A stretch of 64,000 bases of DNA from Strigamia acuminata (Eukaryota > Arthropoda > Chilopoda > Geophilomorpha > Linotaeniidae). The DNA lies in the NCBI GenBank assembly GCA_949358305.1, contig OX442319.1:3906001-3970000 (forward strand). The letters are read 5' to 3'. Positions within the stretch are counted from its first letter, which is position 1. Each line of letters opens with the position of its first letter. The notes under the pieces were generated by a model, which saw only the letters and a list, made by a program, of their open reading frames with translations, was not told where the DNA came from and made no database searches. The translations under genes were made by a program, and so were the position numbers. This document shows positions 11,410 through 22,232 of the stretch, piece after piece.

Positions 11410-12400
11410 TTAGAATAACATGGTTGATAGTTATTTTTATGATTTGATTGATATGCCTCCAATATGTCCCAGTTATGGATGAAAAGAGGCAATGCTCTGG
11501 ACACCAGGTCGCAGCAAGCCATTTGGTTGGATATGGTACTGTTCTAGCAGTAGGCAGTAAGTTGCAGTTAGAAAAAAAAACGAAAGAAAAAAATTTCTAA
11601 GCTCAACTTTATCTCTAACTAAAACTCGTGGATTTATGATAGTAGGCGTAAATGGTGCTTTAACTTTTAACATTTGGTGAAAAGTTAGACTGTCAGTAAC
11701 AGCATTAATGTTGGGGGCAAATATTTCTACCTAAACCAACAAGGTGGTGAAACAGTAGACAATCCATGTAGAACAATGATTTAGAATCAAATTCAGAGGA
11801 ATTCGTGCCTTCATATTGTTTTTATTTAGGTATTTTATTAATTATATAAGCTTATTATAAAATATTATAGACTAGACTACTTATTTTTAAAGGCTTTTAT
11901 TTAACTTGACTTGAACGTTGTGTGTGTGTGTGTGTGTGTGTGTGTCTGGTTCAACGTCCGGTCACGTGACCTAAAAAGTAACTTTTCAAACCGCAGCGCC
12001 ACCTGGCGGAACCCGTGTCCTTTAATGGATGCCAAAATGTTCGCCCGATACGGATTTTGATGTTTTCGATACCAAAAAACGTTCTAAAAATTCTGAAACC
12101 AGGCTAAATCTGGTTGAAATGAAAATTCCTATCTGCCCATATATTTTGTTTTTTAATATTGTCTAGAAAAAGTACTTTGTTGAAGGTTTTTTGGCACGAT
12201 CACGGCAATCACGAAACAATCTGCGATAGTAGGGCACTCTGGCGGCGATTTGAACACCAATATAAAAGCTTTTTTCAAAAACTTGGTTTTTTATATTTAC
12301 TTGTTCTCCAGTTAAAGTGTTCACTCAGTGACTCTGATACGAGAAACCTAATGGTTGTGAAAACGTGGGAAAGTTTATTTGTTTGCTTATTGAAGGAAGT
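11410..12400. repeat. dispersed repeat R2, copy 2 (interrupted)
   Basis: Homologous to 9300-9855 as described there. After about 11890 the copy is interrupted by the TG microsatellite and unique sequence, and the homology resumes at about 12295 with CTCCAGTTAAAGTGTTCACT. Confidence 0.65.
11918..11946. repeat. (TG)n microsatellite
   Basis: About 14 uninterrupted TG units follow TTGAACGT. Confidence 0.9.
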
Positions 12401-12684
12401 GGTTGATTTTATGCGACCAATGATCACCATCACCAAACCAATAGATTGGCCGAAAGGAGCATCACACATGGGCGATTAATGAAGCCATTTCATTTATACA
12501 TACAGTATACACACTACAGCCAATGTGGGCATACCGGTATGAACATTGTCTCGAATACCCAATTCTAGTTACGATATGCCACAGAAATGTAAACTGTGTA
12601 GATGAATGAAGTTTCTTTGCACCAGAGAAATGTTCTTTTGAAACGTCACCGGATCCGGTATTTGGCGAAGTGCTCCGCAGGTAA

Positions 12685-13362
12685 ACGTGCAGTTTTGGTT
12701 CAACTTGCCATTTCCTTATGAAAAAGCTTATGGACAAACTCGATTTGAAATACCAGGGTATGGCCAGGAATTAAAAGCAAATGAATTAGATTTACCACCG
12801 ATAATGAAACTTTGGTTGCGTCCTATTGTCAAATGTATGCATTTTTTTTAGATTAATTTACATTTTCACATTACTTGTAAGCTTTAAAAGACACTGTTTG
12901 CTTGTTCAAATAAAAAAATCTTTATATTTTGTTCTACTTTATTTTTCTTGTTTTGTTTGTGTCTGTTTTAGGAATGCCGTAACATCGGCGAACCCTACTA
13001 AAGGCAAATAATTTTAATTTGGGTACCACATTCACTTCCTCTTTGTTCCAATTGTTTGGAATTTTGGATCTGTTAGAGAAGTTTTTTTTACAAAAATGTG
13101 AGTGGTTGTGGAAGAAGTGTCTTCGGGTGGTTTCCAGGTGCGTTCATTGAGCCAAGATTTGAGGAGGAGGACTCTAGATCTGAAAAGAATTTTTTGTCAG
13201 AATCCGCCAATGTTTAAGATAGTAAGGGAGACGGTGACAGTTATTGGAGAGTGGCACCACCGACATGAGCAGATTCAGCCAATGACAACTCGGGACCTGC
13301 AGCTAGTCTATAAAAACGCCTGGCTGCTGCTCTACGTCAATACCACGATATTGTTGACCTGA
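12685..13362 (+). other. possible orphan exons, unrecognised
   Basis: After a possible acceptor (GTAAACGTGCAG, ending about 12692) the frame reads FWFNLPFPYEKAYGQTRF and continues with LPPIMKLWLRPIVK to about 12830. A second open stretch at 13102-13362 carries RRRTLDLKRIFCQNPP and RETVTVIGEWHHRHE. Both have the residue mix of real protein and more complexity than the surrounding AT-rich sequence, but I recognise neither family and cannot show that they belong to one gene. They may be exons of a decayed gene. Confidence 0.25.
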
Positions 13363-13380
13363 CACTCTTAAAATCTAAAA

Positions 13381-13525
13381 AACAGTCATAGAAACATGGC
13401 ATTTGTCACCTTTCACGGCTACCATTCAAACTGTGCCAACCACCTAAGCAAGAAAGTGGTTGTTTTGACCATTCCTTAGTTTTTAAAACCTTCGTTACAT
13501 CACTACGTCAAATACATTGGCAGTT
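13381..13525. repeat. dispersed repeat R1, copy 2
   Basis: Same sequence as 8862-9050, with an internal deletion near its left end. Confidence 0.65.
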
Positions 13526-13572
13526 GAATATCTGCAGGCTTTCTGGACATGAGCCCGCCTCATACGCTAGAC

Positions 13573-13795
13573 TAGCGGTCGGCAATAGGCAGACCGCGGA
13601 AGGTCGAAACTTGGACCGCGGTGACGTTTTAGCGACGTTTTTCCCTCGTTTTCTTTGGTTTTTCGGTGTTTTTTTTTCATGTTTTTCCTGTGTTTTAGGT
13701 TTTATAGGTATTTTTTGGGTTGTTGTGATTATTGGGGGGTTTATTTGGTTTTTACGTGTTTCCAGACCCCACTTAAAATTAATTGCGAACCCCTG
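13573..13795. mobile_element. hAT-type MITE, 223 bp
   Basis: The left end TAGCGGTCGGCAA and the reverse complement of the right end, CAGGGGTTCGCAA, match at 9 of 13 positions. The flanks CGCTAGAC (13565-13572) and TGCTAGAC (13796-13803) form an 8-bp target duplication with one mismatch. A short element with these ends and an 8-bp duplication is typical of non-autonomous hAT elements. It has no coding capacity; the T- and G-rich interior gives a spurious ORF. Confidence 0.65.
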
Positions 13796-14295
13796 TGCTA
13801 GACTATTAGTGCAAAAGGTTTTTCAGGATCTGGATTTAAAGTTATATACTCACTAACTAACAACAAATGCAACGTTAACAAGCATAGAGACAACCCTTTA
13901 TTACTTGCATTGGACCAAACAAAAGTCAATGCAATCATTAGTAAGTAGATCCTGTTTTTTATATCATATTACAGAAATTTAAAAAAAAATAATTTTTAAA
14001 GATTATCATGGAAGAGTGTTCTGCAAGTAGTAAAAAAGATAGAAGTACATTAACATCCAGCCTTGTTAGGGATGAAGCGAGAGATACGGGATGGCAAACT
14101 TATCCAGCAGAAAAAGGATTAAATAACTAAATGACATCCTGCAAGGACATTTTTATAAGGGTAGTGTAGAAACGTCCGACGACACCATCGAGCTTTGATC
14201 GCGAAAAGCCATCGTCAATTAGTATTTAGTAATTTAGTTAATTGTAGTCTAATATTAAGATTCAGAGTCACAACACTACTACCTAAATACAACGA

Positions 14296-14420
14296 TTTTG
14301 TTGACCTGACACTTGTAGAGTCTAAAAAACATACGAAATTTCAGTCATAGCAACATGGCATCAAACCACTTGCCCAGACAATTTGTCACCTTTCACGGTT
14401 ACATAAACCGTGCCAACCAC
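14296..14420. repeat. dispersed repeat R1, copy 3
   Basis: Shares TTGTTGACCTGACACTTGTA-type sequence, then CAGTCATAG-AACATGGCATC and the TTTGTCACCTTTCACGG block, with the other R1 copies. Confidence 0.6.
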
Positions 14421-14529
14421 CAAGAACCGGGAAGAAAGGGTTGCACTTATCAACGCCATTCACCTTATCAGTAACCCCAAATAAGTAAACCAGGAAAGTG
14501 AAACCACACAAACCACAAGAATGTCATGA

Positions 14530-15290
14530 TTGGTAAATGCTGCATTTACGTGTGGAATTGTCTTTGAAATTCAAATTATGTACACAAATTTCTACTTAGT
14601 AAATGCTGTACTCATACTTTGGAGTACAGGCTTACAATACCAAAATCGAAACAACATTGTAATTGATAAATGCTGCACTCGTGTACGTATTGGTGTGCAT
14701 TCTTACAATACCGAATTAATTTCAAATCCAAATAAATAGATCAAAGTGCAGAAAATTCAGATAGATGTCCAGGATTTCAAAATACAAATACCAGAGCTTT
14801 CTTTTGGTTAGATTGTAGCTGAAAAACCAACAAGCTTTCCCAGGGGTGACCACGAGGAGGTAGAGAGTTGGATTTTACACCCCCACATTCAAACAGAAAT
14901 TATGAAAAATTAAATTTGAAAAAAGTAATTAAAATTAAAATTATACCTACTGTACCCATTAACACTGAAAATTTTTTCCTTTGTTTCTCCGTTTAGGCCT
15001 GGCAGCCATTTTGAACCGCAGTCGTCAAAACCAAGTTAAACAACCAACTGAATGTACTGTTGTGTTGATGAATACGAACTCACTAAACAAATAATAGCTT
15101 GTACTTGTGTTGGAAATTCCCGCCTGTTGAAATCCACACGGAACGAAACACGCCAAACAGCGACGAGGAATGGCGCAGAGTACGAAGTCGTATCGGCGTC
15201 TCTGTGGATGACGTTGTGTCTCATTGGTTATAAACGTGCCACGTGATTGGTTTTAAATTTCTATGTTTTCCACACGAGGGCGCACCAAAC
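14530..15290. repeat. FLCN-upstream block, duplicated at 53560-54190
   Basis: This block just 5' of folliculin recurs at 53560-54190 in the same order: TGCTGCACTCGT and TCTTACAATACCGAATTAAT, then GGAGGTAGAGAGTTGGATTT, then TTTAGGCCTGGCAGCCATTT and the GC-richer stretch with CGACGAGGAATGGCGC. The copy leads into FLCN exon 9, so the block belongs to an old duplicate of the FLCN locus. Short ORFs on both strands in the GC-richer part are not kept in frame between the copies, so I do not call them genes. Promoter content for FLCN is possible. Confidence 0.7.
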
Positions 15291-15595
15291 TCAACGGGCA
15301 AACCTTATTGTTGCGTAAATCGTGTTTGCAAGATTTTCTCTTGAGAAAAATGCAATTTTCATCGTAAATAAATATGGAGATTTTTAGGAGCAATAACCAC
15401 ATGCTTGCTTTTTAAAATAATTATTAGTTATAATGTATTAGCAATTAGTTACATTTTTATCTGCCGAAAAATAGAATTATTGTACATTTAAGTGTTTTGA
15501 AAGAAAAATTACCGTCAACTAAAAGCTGTAGAACACCATGTTAAATCTTGGACGAGGTTAAATATAATCAACACCGATCAAACCAGTGCAAAAAT

Positions 15596-15615
15596 CGATT
15601 TTGGCGCCATCTGTC
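15596..15615. promoter_or_regulatory. AGATGGCGCC motif upstream of FLCN
   Basis: CGATTTTGGCGCCATCTG lies about 150 bp before the FLCN start codon. Read on the minus strand it contains AGATGGCGCC, close to the YY1-type core AANATGGCG. A very similar string (AATTTTGCGCCATCTTT) ends the conserved leader block of every zinc-finger gene in this window. A regulatory role is inferred. Confidence 0.35.
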
Positions 15616-15764
15616 CCCAAGATATACGGAGCGATGTGATTGGCCAATTGTATGAAGAGCCGTGATTGGATAAGCCTGCATCTCTCCGATCCAGAATAAC
15701 AAACTCACCTCGTGACTGCTCGCCAAATGCTGGCAGATGATTTTTACTCAAGTTATACCCGAAT

Positions 15765-17304
15765 ATGAATGCCGTCATCGCATTGTGTCATTTCTGTGAG
15801 TTTCATGGGCCCAGTGTTTTATTCTGTACTCAAACATTTCACGAATCCGATGATCCAGAGAAAGTATTGGACGAGAAAAATCAAACTCCGAGCGAAAAGA
15901 AAAGTTTTTATGGTCGACCAGAAAAATACTTGATTTCTTCGCACAACCAAAGTGACAAAACAAAAGAGGAAAACGATAAATTTGCAAACTTTTCTGCGCA
16001 CCAGTCGAGAGAAATATGTGTCGTGAGTATCTGAACCGTTGCTGTAAATGTGTATTATATGATTGATGATTTTTCAGGCCTGCCAGTCGTTTTCGCCAAG
16101 TCAGCCTGACTTTATTTCAAACGACCACGAAGCAAAAGTTAGTTACATCAGCAGCCAATATCCTCACCATCCCGAAGTGTTTAGTGTTGTACGGCAAGCG
16201 TGTGTGAGGAGTTTAAGTTGTGAAGTAAATAAGCAAATGAAATCCATTGGTGTTTTTGAATCTCTTCAGCGGTAATTTTGTGAATTTCTTCAGATGTACC
16301 AGTACGAGATCGCGCGAGATTTTGCAAGGTTTCGCTAGATTTTGTGAGGTTTTCTTACATTTTGTGAGATTTTCCTACATTTTGTGAGATTTTCCTACAT
16401 TTTGTGAGATTTTCTTACATTTTTTGAGATTTTGTTAGATTTTGCTTAAATTTTTGAGATTTTGTGAGATTTTGCTACACTTTTTGAGATTTTGTGAGAT
16501 TTTGCTATATTTTACGACATTGTTTGAGATTTTGATACATTTTTTGAGATTTTGCTACATTTTTGAGATTTTGCTACATTTTTGAGATTTTGCTACATTT
16601 TCTGACATTTTGTGAGATTTTGCTACATTTTTTGAGATTTTGCTAAATTAAAGTCGTACGGTACCAAAAAAGTGGTACACTACCATGAGACTTAGTATTT
16701 TTTTAAAAGTGCCGTCTTCCTGTACCCGTACCGTGAAGAAATCCACAAAATCACCACAAAATTGCCAGTTTTATTTGGGCCACATTTCTAGCATTACATC
16801 AAAAGAAGCATTGCTGCCGTTCTGTAATTAACGGATGTATATTTATTCAGGTTTGCCCTGGAAGAGAGGGACCAATATTTTTCGGTGACGAACATCGCAG
16901 TCACGTATTTAGCCACACATTCTTCCTTAAAGACAGCCAAGCACGAGGCTTTCAACGCTGGTACAGCATCGTAGTGGTGATGATGGATAAAGTGTTTCTA
17001 CTTAATTCCTGGCCATTTTTAGTCAAACAAATTCGAAATATGATCGACCAACTGCAAGAAAAATCAAACGAGGCAATTAAAAAAATACTATTTATAATTC
17101 ACAGGGCCAGATGAGAGTTTAGCGATTTAAAAGAATTATTTTCTGGAAAAAGAAATTCCATTTCATTTATACACGATTTCTTTTGATTTTACAAAACTGG
17201 TTAAAAATTAAAATTCGACAAAATAAGAATTGGGGAAAATGCTTTATTATCTGGTTCTAATATTTTTATTTAAATCTGTTGAAATTAAATTGTAACCACC
17301 TCAT

Positions 17305-17349
<45 letters not shown>

Positions 17350-18863
17350 TTTATTTACTTATTTTTGTTAATATCAGGTTTACGCCAGTGAACAAACCGA
17401 TTGTCCGCAACGTGCTTTGCGCTTAAAGTCGTCTTTCACCATGACACCTGCAAATTTTAGGAGACAGCGTAGTAATATTAGTGTTAGAGGATTGTACGAA
17501 TTGACAAATGATAAACAAATATTTTGTACGATGCACGTTTGGTTTACTTGGATCTTAAGAGCGTGTGGAAATCGACTAACTGAGAAACTTTTAGAAGGGC
17601 CACCGACTGAAGACACGGTGATCGATTTAGAAAAGCAGGAAGGTTTGTTTGAGATGACAAACATTTGCAAACGGACTGAATACCTTTTAAAATTTCAGAA
17701 ACGGAAGAGGGTTTTATGTTAGTTCGAACAAAGAAAATACCGAAAGATTACTCCAGACTTCATGAATGCGAACACAGCCAAGAAAAGAATGATTTGCGAC
17801 AACCATCTCCAATCACTATACGCCAACTCTTTCAAGTATTAAACTAAAAAAAAAACAGAAAAAAAAAACATATTACCGTATATCTTCTAATTGCACGCGG
17901 GGAAAATATTCTTTTTGCAAATTTAGAATTTATACGGTAATAAAATTACGGATGATTAATTTGTTTTAGATCTTAGGAAAGAATTCGTTTCACGATTTGG
18001 CTTACCACGTGATGTTGGGCAATCAAATTGTCATTCGCTGCTCGGAAGCAAGTGCGGCGGCGGCAGTAATTGACTGTCTAAAGGTGCTTGACCGCTCATA
18101 ATTGCCACTATTGCAACAATATGAAGTGAGTTTGATTAAAATTTCAGGTGTTATTACCAAAGGGGTGTTTTCGACCGATTTGGTACTCGCAGGACTATCA
18201 GGATTCGTGGAAATGCAATTTTTTAGCAATTCCGCCTAACGTTGAATTGCCAGAACACGTGGAGACGTTGCGACTTTATTTGCTCGTTGATTTGATAGTG
18301 CCAGTAAATAATGAAATCAGTGATTATCAATTCGCGATGAATAGCAGTGCCGAGTTGCCTGTAAAATGTACTCTCACTCACACATCTCGTTATTTATGGA
18401 TAACTTACGGCGAATAATTTCGTTAGGTCCTTTTCTCTTGACGCGGTTTGAATCTGCAATTCAAGATGTCAACCTGTCCGATAAAGTTCTAGATTATTTG
18501 TTCATATCGCTTAAGGAAGAATGGATGAAGTAAGTAGGTCGATGTTATTTAGTGTGGTGTTTAATTCTACTACATTCAATTCTTCATTTTCAGTAAAGTG
18601 AAGGTTTTGTTTAAGTTTTCAAGGACCACTAGTCGAAATGTGGAAGAAACCAACCAGTTGTTACATGTTTTGGGTGCTCAGGATCACGACAAACAAGTAT
18701 TAATGAAAGCACTATTTTTTGTCATTCGTGAAAATAATATTTCAATGTTTTATCATTTTCACAGCTGTTGAAATTTTGGATGACTGGGTTGAGCAGCCAA
18801 TTCAAAACACACATTCTTTCTGCAACTATGAGTCAGTGTCATGGTAATGAAGGTGTCATGTGA
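15765..18863 (+). CDS. FLCN: folliculin (FLCN), complete ten-exon gene
   Basis: Folliculin is a longin/DENN-type protein that works with FNIP proteins at the lysosome as a GAP for RagC/D in nutrient signalling to mTORC1 and TFE factors. My exon model is 15765-16022, 16078-16224, 16851-17072, 17378-17642, 17699-17835, 17970-18083, 18148-18367, 18427-18529, 18594-18696 and 18765-18863 (stop TGA); all phases agree and it gives 555 residues (human FLCN 579). Recognisable blocks are [20 protein letters not shown] at the start, [13 protein letters not shown], the exon 3 start [77 protein letters not shown] and [16 protein letters not shown] at the end. R164 of the GAP arginine-finger region is not assigned here. 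Intron 3 appears to use a GC donor. It ends tail-to-tail with ZNF-A. Confidence 0.96.
16305..16650. repeat. minisatellite in FLCN intron 2
   Basis: About twenty imperfect tandem units of 16-20 bp built on TGAGATTTTGCTACATTTT fill the middle of the intron. The sequence after the array (to about 16770) is shared with the interior of the MITE at 56124-56577. Confidence 0.85.
17302..17366. repeat. (ATTT)n microsatellite in FLCN intron 3
   Basis: About fifteen ATTT units lie just upstream of the exon 4 acceptor. Confidence 0.9.
17874..17940. mobile_element. short MITE remnant in FLCN intron 5
   Basis: The 67-bp segment starts TACCGTATATCTTCTAATTG and ends TATACGGTAA, so its ends are inverted. 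The larger versions (about 285 bp) sit at the same place in the two FLCN fragment copies, at 21357-21644 and 56620-56902. This copy is either an internal-deletion derivative or an ancestral short form. Confidence 0.6.
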
Positions 18864-19597
18864 AGACAATAGCAGCGTTTGTCATCTTTTACATCGTGAA
18901 GATTTCTGAAGCTTTGTAGCAGTATTCTAAGTGCCAGGGAAGCGGACCATTCGTGCCAAACTTGGCAAAATTTTATTTTTCATAAGTATTATTATGTATA
19001 AAATAAACAAACTGAAGAAATGTTTAGAATATTATTTATTGACATGGAACTTAATATCAAAATAAAGGTATGCTGTATATCACATTGTAATATTGTCAGT
19101 TAATATAAAATAAAATGAAAAAAAGCTAAATTTGCTTGTATTGTGTGTATTACAAATTATTATAAAGCCAGTCACAAATTTCATCCAATAAAGCTATTTA
19201 AGCAAAAATTGACACAGGAGGGTTGTTTATCACTTCAAACGTTAACGTTAAAAAAATTCTATAATTGTCATGATTTCAATTTGTTATAAAAATTGCTTTA
19301 AGGGAAAGGTCAAATTGCTATATTAACATCAGTTAGTAAAACAGGTAAGAAATAATTGCGATGAAACTTAAAAGATCACAGTGTTGTTGATAATTTCTTG
19401 AGATTAAATGATAATTCCGAGAATAATACGAGAACTGTCCCACGCTGAAAACCTACTGCTATGAGAATAATCTGTTTTAAGTCAAAATAAATTTCAGTTT
19501 TCTTAATTTTCGTTTACAAAAAATTCTATTCAACACGTTTTGTCAAAGTATCCATTAGGTTACAAGAATAAGCACAAAAATGCAACTTGAATGGTTT
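18864..19597. other. convergent 3' region of FLCN and ZNF-A
   Basis: The genes converge here. AATAAA signals exist on the plus strand (about 18998) for FLCN and, as TTTATT at about 19032, on the minus strand for ZNF-A. This whole 3' block (from GACATGGAACTTAATATCAA to TGTCCCACxxTGAAAACCTA) is repeated beside ZNF-B, C, E and F. At 19565-19600 the minus strand still encodes a fossil finger, FKLHFCAYSCN, beyond the ZNF-A stop. Confidence 0.7.
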
Positions 19598-20659
19598 TTA
19601 AACATTATGGGTTTTTAAATGCCTTTTTAAATTCCCACTTTGAATACACGAATAATCACATAAATGACACTTGAATCGTTTTTCATCTGAATGAGTTGCA
19701 ATATGTCTTTTTAAATTCTTATCTGCAATACTGGAAAAATCACATAAGTGACACTTGAATGGTTTTTCACCCGTGTGAGTTGCAATATGTTTTTTTAAAT
19801 CCGTACTTCGAACACAACTATAATCACACAAATGACACTTGAATGGTTTTTCAACTGTATGAGTTGAAATATGTCTGTTTAAATTCCCACTTTGGTTACA
19901 GGAATAATCACATAAATGACACTTGAATGGTTTTTCATCTGTATGAGTTGAAATATGTCTTTTTAAACTCCCGCTTGTAATACTGGAAAAATCACACCAA
20001 TCACACTTGAATGATTTTTCACCCGTGTGAGTTGCAAGATGTCTTTTCAAATGTCCACGTTGAATACAGGAATAAGCACAAAGGTGGCACTTGAATCGTT
20101 TATCACCTGTGTGAGTTGCAATATGTATTTTTAAATGTCCACTTTGAATACAGGAATAATCACATAAATGACACTTGAATCGTTTTTCATCTGCATGAGT
20201 TGCAATATGTCTTTTTAAATTCCAACTTTTAATACAGGAATAATCACATAAATGACACATTAATGGTTTTTCTCCCGTGTGCAGTTGCTTTTGACTCGTA
20301 TGAGTTAACATGTGTATTTTTAAATCCCCACTTCCAATGCAGGAAAAAGCACATAAATGACAATTGACTGCTTCTTCTGTCCTTACACTACTACACAAAT
20401 AAACACACAAATGGGTTGTTAAATGTTTTTTTAGATCCCGTCTTTGGGTGCAGGAATAATCACAAAAATGACACTTCAATGGGTTTTTCCTCCTGTGACA
20501 TCGCGTGTGGAAAACCAACTTCTCCTTAGCCCTAACGGAAACAGAACACACACGGCATTTGTAGGGCTTTGGACCAACGTGAATCAGCGTGTGTGACTTC
20601 AAACACGATTTAAATGAACTCGAATAATCACACCGACTACAAGTGAAGCGCTGCGTCAT
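19598..20659 (-). CDS. ZNF-A, 12-finger C2H2 protein
   Basis: A single-exon ORF of 353 residues is made almost wholly of C2H2 fingers (C-x2-C-x12-H-x3-H). It begins MTQRFTCSRCDYSS and ends with finger 12 (FKCHLCDYSCIQSGNLKRHLKTH in two parts). Most linkers are TGEKPFK or variants (TDEKPFK, SDEKRFK, TGDKRFK). Fingers carry Tyr two residues after the second Cys and often an extra Cys at +4 (CDYSC). Compared with its paralogues it has lost most of finger 4: a deletion joins HLTTH directly to LCVYLCSSVRTEEAVNC. It also lacks the leader-intron acceptor seen in the other copies. It is probably a nuclear DNA-binding protein; target and role are unknown. No KRAB, BTB, SET or SCAN domain is present. 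Confidence 0.9.
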   Translation of the reverse strand: MTQRFTCSRCDYSSSFKSCLKSHTLIHVGPKPYKCRVCSVSVRAKEKLVFHTRCHRRKNPLKCHFCDYSCTQRRDLKKHLTTHLCVYLCSSVRTEEAVNCHLCAFSCIGSGDLKIHMLTHTSQKQLHTGEKPLMCHLCDYSCIKSWNLKRHIATHADEKRFKCHLCDYSCIQSGHLKIHIATHTGDKRFKCHLCAYSCIQRGHLKRHLATHTGEKSFKCDWCDFSSITSGSLKRHISTHTDEKPFKCHLCDYSCNQSGNLNRHISTHTVEKPFKCHLCDYSCVRSTDLKKHIATHTGEKPFKCHLCDFSSIADKNLKRHIATHSDEKRFKCHLCDYSCIQSGNLKRHLKTHNV

Positions 20660-21093
20660 TTTAGATTTGAAAAAATAACGAATTTAAGCTGAGTGTGCGG
20701 AAAATGTTTGTTTTGCAATCAATCACAGACTTTATGCTGATAGAAATCAATCAATCACTGACTTAGTTGGTTATGATTTAGTCAACCAGGTGGGATCTTG
20801 AGCAATTCTTACCACTTCGGCCGCACAATGTTTTTGTGCTCCGGCACTGAATTTCACGGAGCCTTACAGATCGGCAAACTACAAAAAAAAAGGCAAAGAT
20901 AAGTTTACAGGTAGCAATTTCATGAACATCGTTTTGTACCCCAAATCTGATTTTTCGGTAAACAATGTGAAATGATTTTTTCATACGCGAGGTGAAAATT
21001 AGCTAGTGACAGGAAAACATCAAGGTTACTTGATGAGGTGGCTGGGTGATAGTAAAACCCGACATAAAGTTGAATTTTGCGCCATCTTTAGGT
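20660..21093 (-). promoter_or_regulatory. leader/promoter block of ZNF-A
   Basis: Conserved 5' block shared with all zinc-finger copies, ending in GAATTTTGCGCCATCTTT. In this copy about 150 bp around the usual leader-intron acceptor is missing, so splicing of the leader, if it happens, must differ here. Confidence 0.5.
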
Positions 21094-21317
21094 AAAAATC
21101 TTACTTTAGGTAGGGGCCTCCTCTCACTCTCACATCACCTTCAAAATTTGGATTTAGGGGTAACCAAGGGTGGGAAAACGAATGGTATTGGCGGTTTTGG
21201 GGGCAAACGAAAACGGAAGTGGAGAACAGCAGATTTTCGACCAGTGATGATTACCATCCGATGGTAATTTTATTGTTAGTCATTAGTTATTCTCTCCATT
21301 CTTCCATTTTTTTATAC
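21094..21317. other. left flank of duplicated block I
   Basis: Non-coding. It matches 55670-56110 in block II, except that block II carries a 203-bp MITE at GAATGG and another MITE at CCGG that are absent here. Confidence 0.7.
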
Positions 21318-21356
21318 CGGTAGTATTAACCTAAAAAAAAAACAGAAAAAACAAAT

Positions 21357-21644
21357 TACCGTATACCCTCTAATTGTCAGACGGCCTCTTTTACCGTGCG
21401 GGTCTCTAATTGCGCGCGGGACAAAAATTAATTTTACAAGTTTTTGAAATATACCAATCAAGAGTGATAAATGAAACGTTTTATACCCGTTTCGGTTTAA
21501 AATTGTAATTTCTCTCCGTATTTATCACACTTCGTTGTTATATTTCGTTGCAAAAATGTTAAAAAAAAATATTTTTGCCGATGTTGGGTTTCAATAGCCT
21601 GCGCCTCCAATTGCACGCGGGGGCAATTAGAAGATATACGGTGA
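21357..21644. mobile_element. MITE with TACCGTATA ends, copy in block I
   Basis: About 288 bp. The left end TACCGTATACCCTCTAATTG and the right end CAATTAGAAGATATACGGTG are inverted copies. It lies within the FLCN intron 5 homology. No coding capacity. Confidence 0.7.
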
Positions 21645-21741
21645 TAAAATTACAGATGATTAATTTCTTTTAGCTCTTAGGAAAGTATGTTGTTACATGT
21701 TTTGGGTGCACAGGATCACGATAAACAAGTATTAATAAAAT

Positions 21742-21889
21742 CAGTAGCTGCATTCAAAAATAAAAATAACAATTTCAGTTTAGGAGTGTATTTTAAGTTT
21801 TAACATGGATTTAAACAGGAAATGATGTCATTTTTGGTTTAAAATTGAAGTGAAACACAAAATATTTCAGTTTATGAATGCAGCTACTG
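21742..21889 (+). mobile_element. palindrome-ended MITE (CAGTAGCTGCATTCA), orientation 1
   Basis: 148 bp with ends CAGTAGCTGCATTCA and TGAATGCAGCTACTG. It sits in the FLCN intron 9 homology, where FLCN itself (18700-18720) and the copy at 54585 have no insertion. The same site in block II (57000-57151) holds the element in the opposite orientation. Confidence 0.8.
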
Positions 21890-22051
21890 TTTTTTGGCAT
21901 TCATGAAAATATTATTTTAATGTTTTATCATTTTCGCAGTTGTTAAAATTTTGGAAGACTGGGTTGAGCAGCCAATTCAAAACCCACATTCTTCCTGCAA
22001 CCATGAGTCGTGTCATGGTAATGAAGGTGTGATGTGAAGACAAATATTCAA

Positions 22052-22093
22052 GATGTAAAAGATGACAAACGCTGGTTTGTCATCTTTTACATC
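22052..22093. repeat. perfect 19-bp hairpin
   Basis: 22052-22070 and 22075-22093 are exact reverse complements with a 4-base loop. The right arm (GTTTGTCATCTTTTACATC) is ancestral and also present in FLCN's 3' region; the left arm is new in this copy. Confidence 0.85.
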
Positions 22094-22232
22094 CTGAAGA
22101 TTTGTGAAGCTTTGTAGCAGTATTCGAAAAGCCAGGAATGCGGACAATTCTTGGCAAACTTGTCAAAATTTTATTTTTAATAAGTATTATTATGTATAAA
22201 ATAAACAAACTGAAGAAATATTCAGAATATTA

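Larger units (their letters stand above)
21318..22110 (+). pseudogene. FLCN 3' fragment, copy in block I
   Basis: Starts with FLCN intron 5 (GTAGTATTAACCT then A-run), continues with the exon 6 acceptor and its first bases (CTCTTAGGAAAG), then jumps straight into exon 9 (TTGTTACATGTTTTGGGTGC), removing exons 6-8. Intron 9 and exon 10 follow ([18 protein letters not shown]). Exon 10 carries a base change giving K for M and a 2-base loss near ATGAGT. It cannot encode folliculin. The same exon 6/exon 9 junction occurs in the copy at 56585, so both descend from one deleted intermediate. Confidence 0.85.

Noticed and set aside
13524-13856. Hydrophobic ORF resembling a membrane protein
   Set aside because: It coincides with the T/G-rich interior of the hAT MITE with an 8-bp target duplication.
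15036-15246. Overlapping ORFs on both strands upstream of FLCN
   Set aside because: The duplicated copy at 53930-54110 does not keep either frame, so they are not coding.
16305-16650. Tandem array considered as a CRISPR-like array
   Set aside because: Units are contiguous and imperfect with no spacers, and the host is eukaryotic; it is an intronic minisatellite.
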